A program made the translations under genes and the position numbers. A DNA stretch of 64,000 nucleotides from Synechococcus sp. BO 8801 (lineage in GTDB: Bacteria; Cyanobacteriota; Cyanobacteriia; PCC-6307; Cyanobiaceae), in assembly GCF_002252675.1 (NCBI RefSeq), contig NZ_NQKY01000001.1, positions 79,315-143,314 of the forward strand, read 5' to 3'. Shown here piece by piece: positions 8,013 to 17,189 of the stretch; the first letter of the stretch is position 1; every line of letters begins with the position of its first letter. The notes beneath the pieces were generated by a model. It was not told where the DNA came from and searched no databases. It was given only the letters and a program-made list of their open reading frames with translations.

Positions 8013-8999
8013 ATGCGCTCGGCCCCTTCCACGGCCCCTGATCGGGATCGCCTCCCCGTCACCGTCCTCACCGGCTATCTCGGCTCCGGCAAGACGACCC
8101 TGCTCAACCGCATCCTCACCCACGAGCACGGCCTCAAGGTGGCGGTGATCGTCAATGAATTCGGTGAGGTGGGCATCGACAACCAGCTGGTGATCGATGC
8201 CGATGAGGAGATCTTCGAGATGAACAATGGCTGCATCTGCTGCACCGTTCGCGGCGATCTGATCCGCATCATCGGCAACCTGATGAAGCGCCGCGACCGC
8301 TTCGATCACCTGGTGATCGAGACCACCGGCCTGGCCGATCCGGCCCCCGTGATCCAGACGTTCTTCGTCGATGAGGACCTGCGGGACCAGCTTCGGCTCG
8401 ACGCCGTCGTCACCCTGGTCGATCTCCGGCATGTGGAGCAGCACTGGGAGAGCGAGGAGGTGCAGGAACAGCTGGCCTTCGCCGATGTGCTGCTGCTCAA
8501 CAAGACCGATCTGGTGGAGGCGGAGGCGCTCGAGGCCATTCGCCAGCGCACCCGGGCCATCAATCCCCTGGCCCGGGTGATTGCCACCTGCCGGGCCGAT
8601 GCGGCCATGGACCAGATCCTGGGCGTGGGGGCCTTCGAGCTCGAGCGGGCCCTGGAGATCGATCCGGAGTTCCTTGCCTCCGACCATGACCACGAACATG
8701 ACGATGCCGTGAGCTCGGTGGCCTTCATCGAAGAGCGGCCGATGAGTTACAGGAAGCTGGAACGCTGGATCGATGGGCTGGTGAGCGAGCGGGGTCCCGA
8801 TCTGTTCCGCATGAAGGGCATCCTCCAGATCGATGGCGAGAGCCACCGCTATGTCTTCCAGTCGGTGCACATGCTCATCGACAGCGCCCGGGATCGTCCC
8901 TGGCGGGCGGATGAAACCCCCAGAACCGATTTCGTGATCATCGGCCGCGATCTCGATGAACCCGCCCTGCGGGCCGGTTTTGAGGCCTGTGTCGCCTGA
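8013..8999 (+). CDS. COG0523 (CobW-like) GTPase, probable zinc metallochaperone
   Basis: G3E-family P-loop GTPase thought to deliver metal to client proteins under limitation. With the ATG at 8013 the protein is 328 residues. The Walker [10 protein letters not shown] is at 21-29, the metal-binding CxCC in NNGCICC has Cys 74, 76 and 77, and the guanine-specificity NKTD is at 163-166. A His/Asp cluster (DHDHEHDD, 223-230) precedes the C-terminal CobW_C domain. In-frame starts at 7971, 7977 and 7986 exist but overlap the Zur box. First gene of a zinc operon with WD40 and znuACB, so zinc rather than cobalt is the likely metal. Confidence 0.88.
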   Translation: MRSAPSTAPDRDRLPVTVLTGYLGSGKTTLLNRILTHEHGLKVAVIVNEFGEVGIDNQLVIDADEEIFEMNNGCICCTVRGDLIRIIGNLMKRRDRFDHLVIETTGLADPAPVIQTFFVDEDLRDQLRLDAVVTLVDLRHVEQHWESEEVQEQLAFADVLLLNKTDLVEAEALEAIRQRTRAINPLARVIATCRADAAMDQILGVGAFELERALEIDPEFLASDHDHEHDDAVSSVAFIEERPMSYRKLERWIDGLVSERGPDLFRMKGILQIDGESHRYVFQSVHMLIDSARDRPWRADETPRTDFVIIGRDLDEPALRAGFEACVA

Positions 9000-9006
9000 T
9001 CCGGCC

Positions 9007-10137
9007 ATGGCGCCCCCCCAGGCCCTGGTGCAGGAACGTCTCTGTGGCACCTGCGGCAACGCCATCACCACCCAGGCCTGGTCGGCCGATGGCGAGTTCC
9101 TGGCGATGGCCACCGCCGGCGGGGAGCTGCTGCTGCTCGACTTCCGGGCGGGCTGCGAGGAGCTGCTGCGCGGCGAGCGGGACAGCAGCCTCGATGTGCT
9201 CGGCTTCAGTCCCGACGGCCGTTTTCTGATGGCGGCTGGCCAGAGCGGCGAGTTGCTGCTCTGGGAGATGGGCGGCACGGGGGTGCGGCCGATGGCCTTC
9301 GATCCGGTGCCGCTGCAGGCCGGCTGGCTGGATGCGGCCGCCTGGCGGCCCCACGGCGCCCTGCTGGCGTTGGGGGCCGGCCGGCGGGTGCGGCTCTGGG
9401 ACGGGGAAGCCCGCGCGCTGCGGGAGGAGAGTCAGGAGCTGGAGCGCACGGTGCTGTCGGTGGCCTGGAGCCGCGATGGCCAGCGGCTGGCGGCCGCCTG
9501 CCATGGCGAGGTGCTCCTCTGGCGGCCGGACGATCCCGGGGACCTGCCCCAGCGCTGCGCCACCGGCTCGGCCGGCGTGGCCCTGGGCTGGTCCGACCAG
9601 GGGACCCTGCTGGCCAGTGGCCAGCTCGACGGCTCGCTGATGCTCTGGCCCGACGGCGCCGCCGGCCGCGGCTGGCAGTTCAGCGGCTTCCCCGGCAAGG
9701 TGCGCTCCCTGGCCTGGTGCGATCAGCCGGGGCGCCTGGCCCCCCTGCTGGCCGTGGCCTCCACCGACATCGCCGTGCTCTGGAGCCAGCAGGATCGAGG
9801 CGCCAAGGGCTGGAAGCCGGAGCCCCTGGTGCTGCACGAGGGCCGCGTCAACGCCGTGGCCTTCGCCCCCGGCAGCAGCCTGCTGGCCAGCGCCTCCAGC
9901 GATGGCACCGTGGCGCTCTGGGATGGCCGCGGCCGCCTGCAGCAACTGCTGGAGGGCGACGGCCAGGGGATCACCTGCCTGAGCTGGCGACCCGATGGCC
10001 GCCACCTCGTCGCCGGCGGCGACCAGGGGCAGTGGTGGCTCTGGCCCGTCAGCCTGCCCCCATCCGCCCGTTCTCGCCCCCAGCCTTCCCGCCCCCAGCC
10101 TTCCCGCCCACCCCGTTCCGGAGGTTTCGCCCCATGA
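9007..10137 (+). CDS. WD40-repeat protein of the zinc operon
   Basis: A 376-residue protein consisting almost entirely of WD40 repeats (for example GELLLWEMG, RVRLWDGE, EVLLWRPD, SLMLWPDG, TVALWDGRG, QWWLWPV), about seven or eight blades, enough for one closed propeller. No signal peptide is seen, so it is probably cytoplasmic. It starts 8 bases after the GTPase stop (GTG 8989 is an alternative) and overlaps znuA by 3 bases, so it is translated within the zinc operon. A scaffold or metal-handling role is inferred from context only. The C-terminal tail is Pro/Arg/Ser-rich and created by a 15-bp tandem duplication. Confidence 0.85.
   Translation: MAPPQALVQERLCGTCGNAITTQAWSADGEFLAMATAGGELLLLDFRAGCEELLRGERDSSLDVLGFSPDGRFLMAAGQSGELLLWEMGGTGVRPMAFDPVPLQAGWLDAAAWRPHGALLALGAGRRVRLWDGEARALREESQELERTVLSVAWSRDGQRLAAACHGEVLLWRPDDPGDLPQRCATGSAGVALGWSDQGTLLASGQLDGSLMLWPDGAAGRGWQFSGFPGKVRSLAWCDQPGRLAPLLAVASTDIAVLWSQQDRGAKGWKPEPLVLHEGRVNAVAFAPGSSLLASASSDGTVALWDGRGRLQQLLEGDGQGITCLSWRPDGRHLVAGGDQGQWWLWPVSLPPSARSRPQPSRPQPSRPPRSGGFAP
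10076..10105. repeat. Exact 15-bp tandem duplication at the 3' end of the WD40 gene
   Basis: Two identical adjacent 15-base units (GCCCCCAGCCTTCCC) at 10076-10090 and 10091-10105, with a degenerate third unit following. They encode a repeated RPQPS in the C-terminal tail of the WD40 protein, just before the znuA start. Confidence 0.95.
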
Positions 10138-11129
10138 CCCAGCCCCCCGTCCGTCGTCCCGTCCTGGCCCTGGCCGCGGGGCTGTCCGCCCTGCTGCTGG
10201 GCTGCCGCCCCGCCGTGCAGGCGCCGGAAGCCCAGGCCGGCCGGGCCGATCGCCCCCGGGTGGTGACCACCTTCCTGCCGATCACCCTGTTCACCCGGGC
10301 CGTGGCCGGCGACTGCGCCGAGGTGACCGCCCTGATCCCAGCCGCCAGCGGCCCCCACGATTTCCAGGCCAGGCCTGGGGATGTGGCGGCCCTGAAGAAC
10401 GCCCGGGTGCTGGTCAAGAACGGTCTGGAGATGGAGTCCTTCCTCGACAAGCTGGTCAAGGGGGCCGAGAACCCCGACCTCAAGGTGATCGACTCCAGCC
10501 GCGGCATCGCCACCCTGGAGAACCCGGAGGCGAGCGGTGAGGCCAAGGCCGAGGCCCACGACGACCACGGCCACGACGACCACGGTCACGGCCACGGCCA
10601 TGACCATGGCCCGATCAATCCCCACATCTGGCTCGATCCGGTGCGGGCCGCCCAGCAGGTGGACAACATCCGTGACGGCCTGATCGCCGCCGATCCCGCC
10701 TGCGCCGACGGCTACCGCCGCAACGCCGCCGCCTTCAGCGGCCAGCTGCGCCAGCTCAACACGGAATTCGAGAAGCAGCTGGCGCCGTTCCGGGGCAAGA
10801 CCTTCGTGGTCCTGCACGACTTCGCCCCCTACTTCGCCGACCGCTACGGCCTCAAGGCCGCTTACCTGGTGGATGTGCCGGAGCAGAACCCCTCGCCGGC
10901 GGATCTGGCCCGGGTGGCGGAGACGGTGAAGCGCACCCAGCTGCGGGCCCTGCTCAGTGAACCCCAGGAGGGCAACCGCTCCTTCAACGCCCTGGCCGGG
11001 GATCTGGGGATCCGCATCAGCGTCTTCGATCCGATGGAGACGGGCACCGAGGAGTCCTCCCGCAACCCGGCCACCTACGCCGAAGTGATGCGCCGCAATG
11101 TCACCGACCTGGTGAGCGCCTTCCGCTGA
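10134..11129 (+). CDS. znuA: Zinc ABC transporter substrate-binding lipoprotein
   Basis: Cluster A-I metal-binding protein of the periplasm. The signal peptide ends in a lipobox LLLGC (Cys24), so it is membrane-anchored. Expected Zn ligands are visible: His75 in PHDF, a His in NPHIWLD, and a His in VLHDFAP. Between them lies the His/Asp-rich loop (HDDHGHDDHGHGHGHDHG, about residues 142-159) characteristic of ZnuA and thought to capture Zn. The ATG overlaps the WD40 stop (ATGA) and follows a GGAGG-like site. The stop overlaps znuC by one base. Confidence 0.95.
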   Translation: MTQPPVRRPVLALAAGLSALLLGCRPAVQAPEAQAGRADRPRVVTTFLPITLFTRAVAGDCAEVTALIPAASGPHDFQARPGDVAALKNARVLVKNGLEMESFLDKLVKGAENPDLKVIDSSRGIATLENPEASGEAKAEAHDDHGHDDHGHGHGHDHGPINPHIWLDPVRAAQQVDNIRDGLIAADPACADGYRRNAAAFSGQLRQLNTEFEKQLAPFRGKTFVVLHDFAPYFADRYGLKAAYLVDVPEQNPSPADLARVAETVKRTQLRALLSEPQEGNRSFNALAGDLGIRISVFDPMETGTEESSRNPATYAEVMRRNVTDLVSAFR

Positions 11130-11917
11130 TGGCCGTGCTGGAGGTCGAGGGCCTGCGGGTGGTGCGCGATGGGGTGCTGGCGGTGGACGACGTCAGCTTC
11201 CAGCTCGCGGCCGAGAGCGACACGGCCCTGGTGGGGCCGAACGGGGCCGGCAAGAGTTCCCTGGTGGGGGCGATTCTGGGCCTGATCCCCCGCCAGGCCG
11301 GGGAGGTGCGGATCCTCGGCCACCGGCTGGGCCCCGCCGGCCAGCTGCCGGCCCAGGTCCGCGCCCAGCTGGCCTTCCTGCCCCAGGCCCTGCCGCTTCA
11401 GGGGCGCCTGCCCCTCACCGTGGCCGAGTTCGTCGGCTTCGGCTGGGATCCGCCCGGCCCGCGTCTGCCCTGGAGCGGCGGTGGCGCGCGCCGCTCCGCC
11501 GTGCACTCCGCCCTGGCCAAGACGGGCTGCGGTCCCCTGGCCGAGCGCCTGCTGAGCGAGCTCTCGGGGGGGCAGCTGAAGCGGGTGCTGCTGGCGTTCT
11601 GTGTTGTGCGGCCGCGGCGGCTGCTGGTGCTGGATGAGGCCCAGGCCGGCCTGGACGCCCCCTCCACCGAGCAGTTCCACAGCCTGCTGTTCGACCTGCG
11701 CCGCAGTGAGGGCTGGACCGTCCTGCAGGTCTCCCACGACCTGGACATGGTGCGGCGCAGCTGCGACCAGGTGCTGTGCCTCAACCGCCAGCTGCGCTGC
11801 AGCGGCCATCCCGAACTGGCCCTGTCCCGGGCCCAGCTGGAGCGCCTCTACGACCCGGCCGACCTTCCCAGCCATCCCCGGCGCCAGGCACCCATGGGCC
11901 GTCCCCGGATCGGATGA
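11129..11917 (+). CDS. znuC: Zinc ABC transporter ATP-binding protein
   Basis: A 262-residue cytoplasmic ATPase of the metal-transport ABC family. Walker A GPNGAGKSS, signature LSGGQLKR, Walker B LLVLDEAQ and switch His in SHDLD are all present. It is translationally coupled to znuA (TGATG, 1-base overlap) and to znuB (ATGA, 4-base overlap). The C-terminal 30 residues are Pro/Arg-rich and poorly conserved in appearance. It should drive Zn import through ZnuB. Confidence 0.95.
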   Translation: MAVLEVEGLRVVRDGVLAVDDVSFQLAAESDTALVGPNGAGKSSLVGAILGLIPRQAGEVRILGHRLGPAGQLPAQVRAQLAFLPQALPLQGRLPLTVAEFVGFGWDPPGPRLPWSGGGARRSAVHSALAKTGCGPLAERLLSELSGGQLKRVLLAFCVVRPRRLLVLDEAQAGLDAPSTEQFHSLLFDLRRSEGWTVLQVSHDLDMVRRSCDQVLCLNRQLRCSGHPELALSRAQLERLYDPADLPSHPRRQAPMGRPRIG

Positions 11918-12771
11918 CGGAGTTCTCCCCGTTCAGCGCCGTGATCGGCCAGCCGTTCATGCAGCGGGCCCTGGTCGGCGGGCTGCTCACCGGGGCCCTG
12001 GGCGGCCTGCTGGGCAGCTTCGCGGTGCTGCGCCAGCTGTCCTTCTTCAGCGATGCCCTGGGCCATTCCGCCCTGCTGGGCATCAGCCTGGGCATCCTGC
12101 TGGGGCTCAACCCCACCCTGGTGCTGATCCCGTTCGCGGTGCTGTTCGCCCTGCTGGTGAACCTGCTGGTGCAGCGCAGCCAGCTCCCCACCGATGCCCT
12201 GCTGAACATCGTCTACTCCACCTCCCTGGCCTTCGCCGTGGTGGCCCTCAGCCTGGTGACGACCTACAAGGGCGGCATCCAGCAACTGCTGTTCGGCGAC
12301 ATCCTCGGCATCTCCTGGCTGGACCTTGCCCTGATCGCCGTGCTGCTGATGGCGGCGGTGGCCTACCTGCTGGTGAGCCTGCGGGCCCAGGTGCTGGTCA
12401 CCCTGCATGCCGATCTGGCCGGGGCCTTCGGGGTGGGCAGCCAGTGGCACCGGATCGCCTTCATCCTGCTGCTCGCCGTGGTGGTGGCGGTGTCGATCAA
12501 GGCGGTGGGGGTGCTGCTGATCAGCGCCTTCGTGGTGATCCCCGCCTGTGCCTCCCGGCTGGTGAGCCGCCGCTTCGGCACCTACCTGGTGCTCTCTTCG
12601 GTGATCGGCGGCGGCTGCGCGGTGCTGGGGCTGCTCGGCTCGGGCCTCACCAACCTGCCGTCGGGCCCCTGCGTGGTGATCGTGCAGTTCTTCGGATTCC
12701 TGCTGGCCCTGCTCTGGAGCCTGAGGGGGCGGCCTCAGCGGCTGCGGGCCAAGCCGGCCGTCACCTCCTGA
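11914..12771 (+). CDS. znuB: Zinc ABC transporter permease
   Basis: A 285-residue ABC-3 family permease with about eight transmembrane helices and the conserved GDILGIS region that contacts the ATPase. Start ATG 11914 overlaps the znuC stop; the frame is open further upstream inside znuC but the extra part is not permease-like. It completes the zinc operon. Its 3' end overlaps the convergent exonuclease gene by 37 bases. Confidence 0.94.
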   Translation: MTEFSPFSAVIGQPFMQRALVGGLLTGALGGLLGSFAVLRQLSFFSDALGHSALLGISLGILLGLNPTLVLIPFAVLFALLVNLLVQRSQLPTDALLNIVYSTSLAFAVVALSLVTTYKGGIQQLLFGDILGISWLDLALIAVLLMAAVAYLLVSLRAQVLVTLHADLAGAFGVGSQWHRIAFILLLAVVVAVSIKAVGVLLISAFVVIPACASRLVSRRFGTYLVLSSVIGGGCAVLGLLGSGLTNLPSGPCVVIVQFFGFLLALLWSLRGRPQRLRAKPAVTS

Positions 12772-13502
12772 CCGGCCGCCAGCACGATGCCGGCGCAGGC
12801 CTCGGCATCGGAGAGGGCATCGTGGTGCTGGAGCGGCAGACCCAGATGCCGGCACACATCCGGCAGCCTGGTGGGCCGCAGATTCCAGGCCTGCCGGGCC
12901 ACCTGCACGGTGCAGACGAAGGGCTGGGCCGGGGGGCGCAGGCCGGCCTGCTCGCAGCAGGCCCGCAGCACACCGGCATCGAAGCTGGCGTTGTGGGCGG
13001 CGATGAACTGCGCCCCATCCAGGCAGGCCGCCAGCTGGGGCCAGAGCTCGGCGAAGCTGGGCGCATCGGCCACCTGCGACCAGCTGATCCCGTGGATGGA
13101 CGTGAACAGGAACGTTCGGCGCGGCGGCCGGATCAGGTGGTGCTCGCGGCGCACGATCTGGCGCCCCTCCACCCGCACCAGGGCGATCGAGCAGGCACTG
13201 TCGCGGCCCTGATCAGCCGTCTCGAAATCCAGCGCCACGAAGCAACCCTGGGGACCATCCACCAGGCCAGCGCCGATCGCCGGCGCGGCAGTGGGCCGGT
13301 ATCGGGACAGGGCGGCTTCGGCGCTGCGCAGAAAGCGCCGCTCGTCGCGGTCAAGGTTCGCGGCACCCCAACGGCTGCGGTAGGCCCACAGTCGTTTGTA
13401 GCGACGCACATCCTGCTCGGCCCAGCCCGCCTCTCGGAGTTCTTCGCTGCGGCACGGGTTCTCCATCGGCATGACGGGCGGAGTTCTCCCGATCCTGCTC
13501 AC
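12735..13502 (-). CDS. DnaQ-like 3'-5' exonuclease (DEDDh)
   Basis: Exonuclease III fold related to the DNA polymerase III epsilon subunit. Catalytic DEDDh residues are visible: Asp92 and Glu94 in ALDFETAD, Asp175 in AHNASFDAG, and His227 with Asp232 in HDALSDAEA. An N-terminal 85-residue basic extension precedes the nuclease. The start is uncertain: GTG 13502 overlaps the TGA of the upstream autotransporter gene, and two in-frame ATGs lie 10 and 12 codons downstream. Role (repair, proofreading or RNA trimming) cannot be decided. Confidence 0.85.
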   Translation of the reverse strand: MSRIGRTPPVMPMENPCRSEELREAGWAEQDVRRYKRLWAYRSRWGAANLDRDERRFLRSAEAALSRYRPTAAPAIGAGLVDGPQGCFVALDFETADQGRDSACSIALVRVEGRQIVRREHHLIRPPRRTFLFTSIHGISWSQVADAPSFAELWPQLAACLDGAQFIAAHNASFDAGVLRACCEQAGLRPPAQPFVCTVQVARQAWNLRPTRLPDVCRHLGLPLQHHDALSDAEACAGIVLAAGQEVTAGLARSR

Positions 13503-16500
13503 TGAAGGCCGCGACTGGTCGGAGCGACGGGTTCGGATGGCACAGGTACGGGTGTCTCCAGGGCCGGTGCGGCAACGGTCCCGCCCTTGGCGACGGCCGC
13601 CCGGGGCGGCCCACCGAAGCGCCAGCGCAGTCCGGCGCCGTAGCTGAGTTCATCGACGTTGCTTCGGAAGGAGCCGGCCACCCCGGCGTAGAGGGAGAAC
13701 TGGTCGGAGGTTTCCAGTTCCACGTTCAGACCGACGGTCAGGTCGTCGGCACCGCGGTTCTGGCCCAGCACCTCGATCGCTCCCAGGGCCGGGACCTCCG
13801 CGAAGGAGGCCGTCAGCTGCTGCTCCTGATCGGGATGGGTGCCCCCGTAGGTGTCATACGCGTAGCCCAGCGAGAGCCGTGGGATCAGGCGGGTGCTGCT
13901 GCTCAGCTGCAGCGGGGTTTCCAGGGTGAAGCCGATGCCGAAGACAAGGGAATCGGCGCTGTGACCATCGACGCTCAGATTGAGCGACTGGGCGCCCGAT
14001 TCGGAGAAGCCCCCCTGGTTGTAACGGCTGTAGGCCACCGTGGCGTTAGGCCTGAGCCGGACGGCGTTGCGATCGGCCTTGTCCGCCGAGAGGATCCAGT
14101 CGTATTCGGCCTGCAGGGCCGTGGTGAAGCCCGTACCGCCAAAGCTGGCGGTGGCGATGCGGTCAAGGCTGCCGAAGTTGATGCTGCGGTTGGCGCTGGA
14201 CTGGAAGTTGGTGTAACCGACCATTCCCTTGATCTTCCAGGGTTTGGATGGTCGGTAGAGGCCCCAGAGGCTGCCGCTGTAGGTGTCCGAGCTGATGGAG
14301 GCGTTGGCATACTGAATGTTGTAGAGATTCGCCTGGCCATAGCCGAAGTTGGCTCCCACGCTCCATTGCCTGGAGACGTCGTACTGGAGGCCGTAGCTGC
14401 TCTGGAAGATGTTGTAGTCGAGGGAGGACAGATCGTTGGTGCCGGTCATGCTCGCCTGGGTGTTGGTGGCATCGATCAGCAGCGACCAGCGGCTGGCCTG
14501 GGGGATCTTCAGGGGCTGGCAGTCCAGGGGCCGTGGATCGCGGTCGGCGGGGATCAAGGTGCCGTCCGCGGCCCGGCACACCTCCGCTTCGGTGAACAGC
14601 CGGATGGCCTGGGTGCTGTCGCCCAGGGAGAGGGTCTGGCGGCGAAACTGCTCCAGCGCCGCCAGGGCCACCGTCTGCATCGAGGCATAGGGCTCGGCGG
14701 TGATGGAGTGGAGGGCCTGGTTCAGCTGGGCCCGGTTGGGGAGGCTGTAGAGGGCTCCGTAGACCGCGATGAAATCCGGTGTGACAGCAGCCGCCAGGGC
14801 CTGGTTGCTGCTGTAGCCACTGAAGCCGCCATTGATGGTGGGGATGGCAAAACCACCCCGGAGGCCCTGGCTCGCGGCCGCGTACACCGAAGACATGCCG
14901 GCATCCAGGGCTTTGGCCGTGGGGATGCTGTTGCCATTGGGCCCGTTGGCTCCTGAGGAACCACCCACGGTCAGGTTGTATTGACAGGCAGCGGCATTGC
15001 CGGTGTTCGCCGTGCACTGCTGCAGCAGGGTGGGGATGCTTCCGGTGATGGCCTGGGTCAGGGCGCCACCCGTCGGCTTCACGGCGGCGATCGTGGCGAT
15101 TCCAGGCGGGGTGTTGGTGGGGATCACCGAGCCCGTCGGGCTGAGCTGCAGCCAGCCAAATTGAAGTTTGTCGGGATCGGCGACGGCCGTGCCATTGGCG
15201 AGCAAGGTGAAGGCCGCGTCCTCATCACGCACGAACCGGAAGCCGCTGGTTCCCACCACACCGCCGGTATCGGCAAAAAGGCCCGGGTCCCCGCCGACCG
15301 TGCCAAGTGGAACGGTCACGGCGGTGTAGACCATCCCGGGGGTGATGGGGGCTCCCTGAAAGCTCGTCAGACGCAGGTTTCCCTCCAGAAGCAGAAACTG
15401 CCCGACACCGGAGCCCGTCAGTTGCAGCAGATCGCTCTGGCCGGATCCGGCCACATCGATGGCCAGGGTGGCGGACGTGTCCTGGAGATAGGAGCCTCCG
15501 TTGATGGTCAGGGTGCCGATGCTCTGCTGACCCGGAGACACCGTGCCGAAGTTGAGGACATTGGCGCTGATGACGCCGTTGCCTCCCAGCAGCGCATTGG
15601 GTTGGATCAGCACATCCGAGGTGCTGGTGCCGTTGAGGATCAGGCTTCCGCCATTGATGAGCGTCTGTCCGGTGTGGCCCAAGGCGCCACTGAACACCTG
15701 GGTGTAGCTGCCGTCCTTGATCAGGTTGCCGCTGCCGCTGATGTCCACACTGGAGTTCCGCGTGAACGGGGCATTCAGGTTCAGCGTGAGGTTGCCGGCT
15801 CCCAGTTCGATGGCACCGGCACCACCGAGGGCCTCAATGGTCTGGTTGTTGTCCCTGAGGCGGAGGCGTCCATTGCCAAAGAGGATCAGCTCGGTGCTCG
15901 TGGGCAGGGCATTGGTGATGCCGATGTCCACGGTGGCGTTGTCCCAGATGGACGTGAGGCCCTGATAGGTGCTTTGGCCGCTGAGAAGCACAACAGCTCC
16001 GTTGGCACCCGAGTTTCTGAAGTTGATGCTGCCCTGGAGGCCGGCCTGATCCGCGAACACACCACTGAAGGTGGCGTTGTTGCCAGCGGCATCAATGGCG
16101 TTGGTGCTGGAGTCATCCAGGCTGAAATTGTTGGCCACCGTCGTGCCGGAGGCCGACACCGCCAGGGTGCCGCCCTTGAACTGGGGCAGAAGCCTGCCGG
16201 CGAGCAGGCTGGAGGTGGTGTTGATGCTGGTGCCGTTGTTACCCGGCAGGATGGGACCGGCCAGGGGCCGCGGAGCCACCACTTCCTTGGCCAGCCACGT
16301 GGTGCTGAAGTTGGACGTGCCGGTGAGGCTGTTCCAGCTTCCCCCTCGGGCATAGGACAAGTTCAGGATCGGATCCCACACAAATCCATCAAAAGGAAGC
16401 GCGCTTTCGTTGAACTGGGCAGCACTCCCTGACTGCCAGACAAAATTGGGCCCCAGGCCAGTTCCCAGGGAAGAATTGGGAAGTCCCAGCTGGTCTCCTG

Positions 16501-16882
16501 TGGCTGCCGAAAGACTCTGGGCCAGCTGAGCATTGCCGAACCAGGAACTCTGCCGGAAGTCCGTGGATCCATTGCAGCCGCTCAGGATCGTGCCAGGGGC
16601 GAAACACTGGGAGAGATCGACGGTGTAGATCGTGCCGTTGAACTTCACTTCCAGCGGTGCGGCAGCGGCCGGCTCGACCGGGCTGAGGAACGCCGAAGCC
16701 ACCAGCAGGGCCAGGGCGCCGGGGGCCGTGTCCTTGATCAGCACCTGCCAGCCCCGCCGTCGATCCGGAGCCCTCCGGTTGTCATGACTGGCACCGGGGT
16801 GCTCGATGCGTTGGCCGATGGGCTGACCGAGTTGTTCATCCTGAACGCTGGCCATCTGTCTCTGATTCCCTGCCTTTCTCAT
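13499..16882 (-). CDS. Autotransporter-type outer-membrane protein with beta-helical passenger
   Basis: An 1127-residue protein. A long N-terminal extension precedes a signal-peptide core (APGALALLVASAFLSP) ending near AAAAP at about residue 75. The passenger is Gly/Asn/Thr/Ser-rich with autotransporter-associated strand repeats (GGSLILNGT..., ...LGGNGVISANVLNFGTVSPG). About 280 C-terminal residues have the alternating aromatic pattern of a type Va beta-barrel, ending in YGAGLRWRF. Unusually, a Pro/Ala-rich tail of some 40 residues follows the last strand. Autotransporters are uncommon in cyanobacteria and composition is somewhat less GC-rich than neighbours, so transfer is possible. Function (adhesion, defence or enzyme) is not evident. 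Confidence 0.82.
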   Translation of the reverse strand: MRKAGNQRQMASVQDEQLGQPIGQRIEHPGASHDNRRAPDRRRGWQVLIKDTAPGALALLVASAFLSPVEPAAAAPLEVKFNGTIYTVDLSQCFAPGTILSGCNGSTDFRQSSWFGNAQLAQSLSAATGDQLGLPNSSLGTGLGPNFVWQSGSAAQFNESALPFDGFVWDPILNLSYARGGSWNSLTGTSNFSTTWLAKEVVAPRPLAGPILPGNNGTSINTTSSLLAGRLLPQFKGGTLAVSASGTTVANNFSLDDSSTNAIDAAGNNATFSGVFADQAGLQGSINFRNSGANGAVVLLSGQSTYQGLTSIWDNATVDIGITNALPTSTELILFGNGRLRLRDNNQTIEALGGAGAIELGAGNLTLNLNAPFTRNSSVDISGSGNLIKDGSYTQVFSGALGHTGQTLINGGSLILNGTSTSDVLIQPNALLGGNGVISANVLNFGTVSPGQQSIGTLTINGGSYLQDTSATLAIDVAGSGQSDLLQLTGSGVGQFLLLEGNLRLTSFQGAPITPGMVYTAVTVPLGTVGGDPGLFADTGGVVGTSGFRFVRDEDAAFTLLANGTAVADPDKLQFGWLQLSPTGSVIPTNTPPGIATIAAVKPTGGALTQAITGSIPTLLQQCTANTGNAAACQYNLTVGGSSGANGPNGNSIPTAKALDAGMSSVYAAASQGLRGGFAIPTINGGFSGYSSNQALAAAVTPDFIAVYGALYSLPNRAQLNQALHSITAEPYASMQTVALAALEQFRRQTLSLGDSTQAIRLFTEAEVCRAADGTLIPADRDPRPLDCQPLKIPQASRWSLLIDATNTQASMTGTNDLSSLDYNIFQSSYGLQYDVSRQWSVGANFGYGQANLYNIQYANASISSDTYSGSLWGLYRPSKPWKIKGMVGYTNFQSSANRSINFGSLDRIATASFGGTGFTTALQAEYDWILSADKADRNAVRLRPNATVAYSRYNQGGFSESGAQSLNLSVDGHSADSLVFGIGFTLETPLQLSSSTRLIPRLSLGYAYDTYGGTHPDQEQQLTASFAEVPALGAIEVLGQNRGADDLTVGLNVELETSDQFSLYAGVAGSFRSNVDELSYGAGLRWRFGGPPRAAVAKGGTVAAPALETPVPVPSEPVAPTSRGLQ

Positions 16883-17189
16883 CCGCCGTTGGCCGCTTCC
16901 GGCATCGTATCGGGGTGCGAGTTGTTCACAACTCTCGCCTGTTCGATGTGATCTTTGTTGATCTCTTGCTGCTCAAGATGTAACGAAAACGCAGGTTGTG
17001 GTTGGCTGCCCTCCAGCAGCCGTCGGCGGTGATGGCCGGGCCCGGGGCTCAGGATGCGGCGGTCTCTGGATGGGCTTGCCCCAGGGATGCCCTGCAGTGC
17101 TTTCCGTGGCGGGCGTTGGCCCGGTTGCCGCCCAGCAGCAGCGGCACCAGCAGCCTCTTCAGCCGCTCCAGGAAGCCGATCCGCCCCGC
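16883..17189. other. Intergenic region, about 305 bp
   Basis: No convincing gene. The part next to the autotransporter start (16883-17000) is A/T-richer and probably carries its promoter. The part at 17000-17189 lies downstream of the small membrane protein and contains only short reading frames without start codons or recognisable motifs. Confidence 0.5.
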
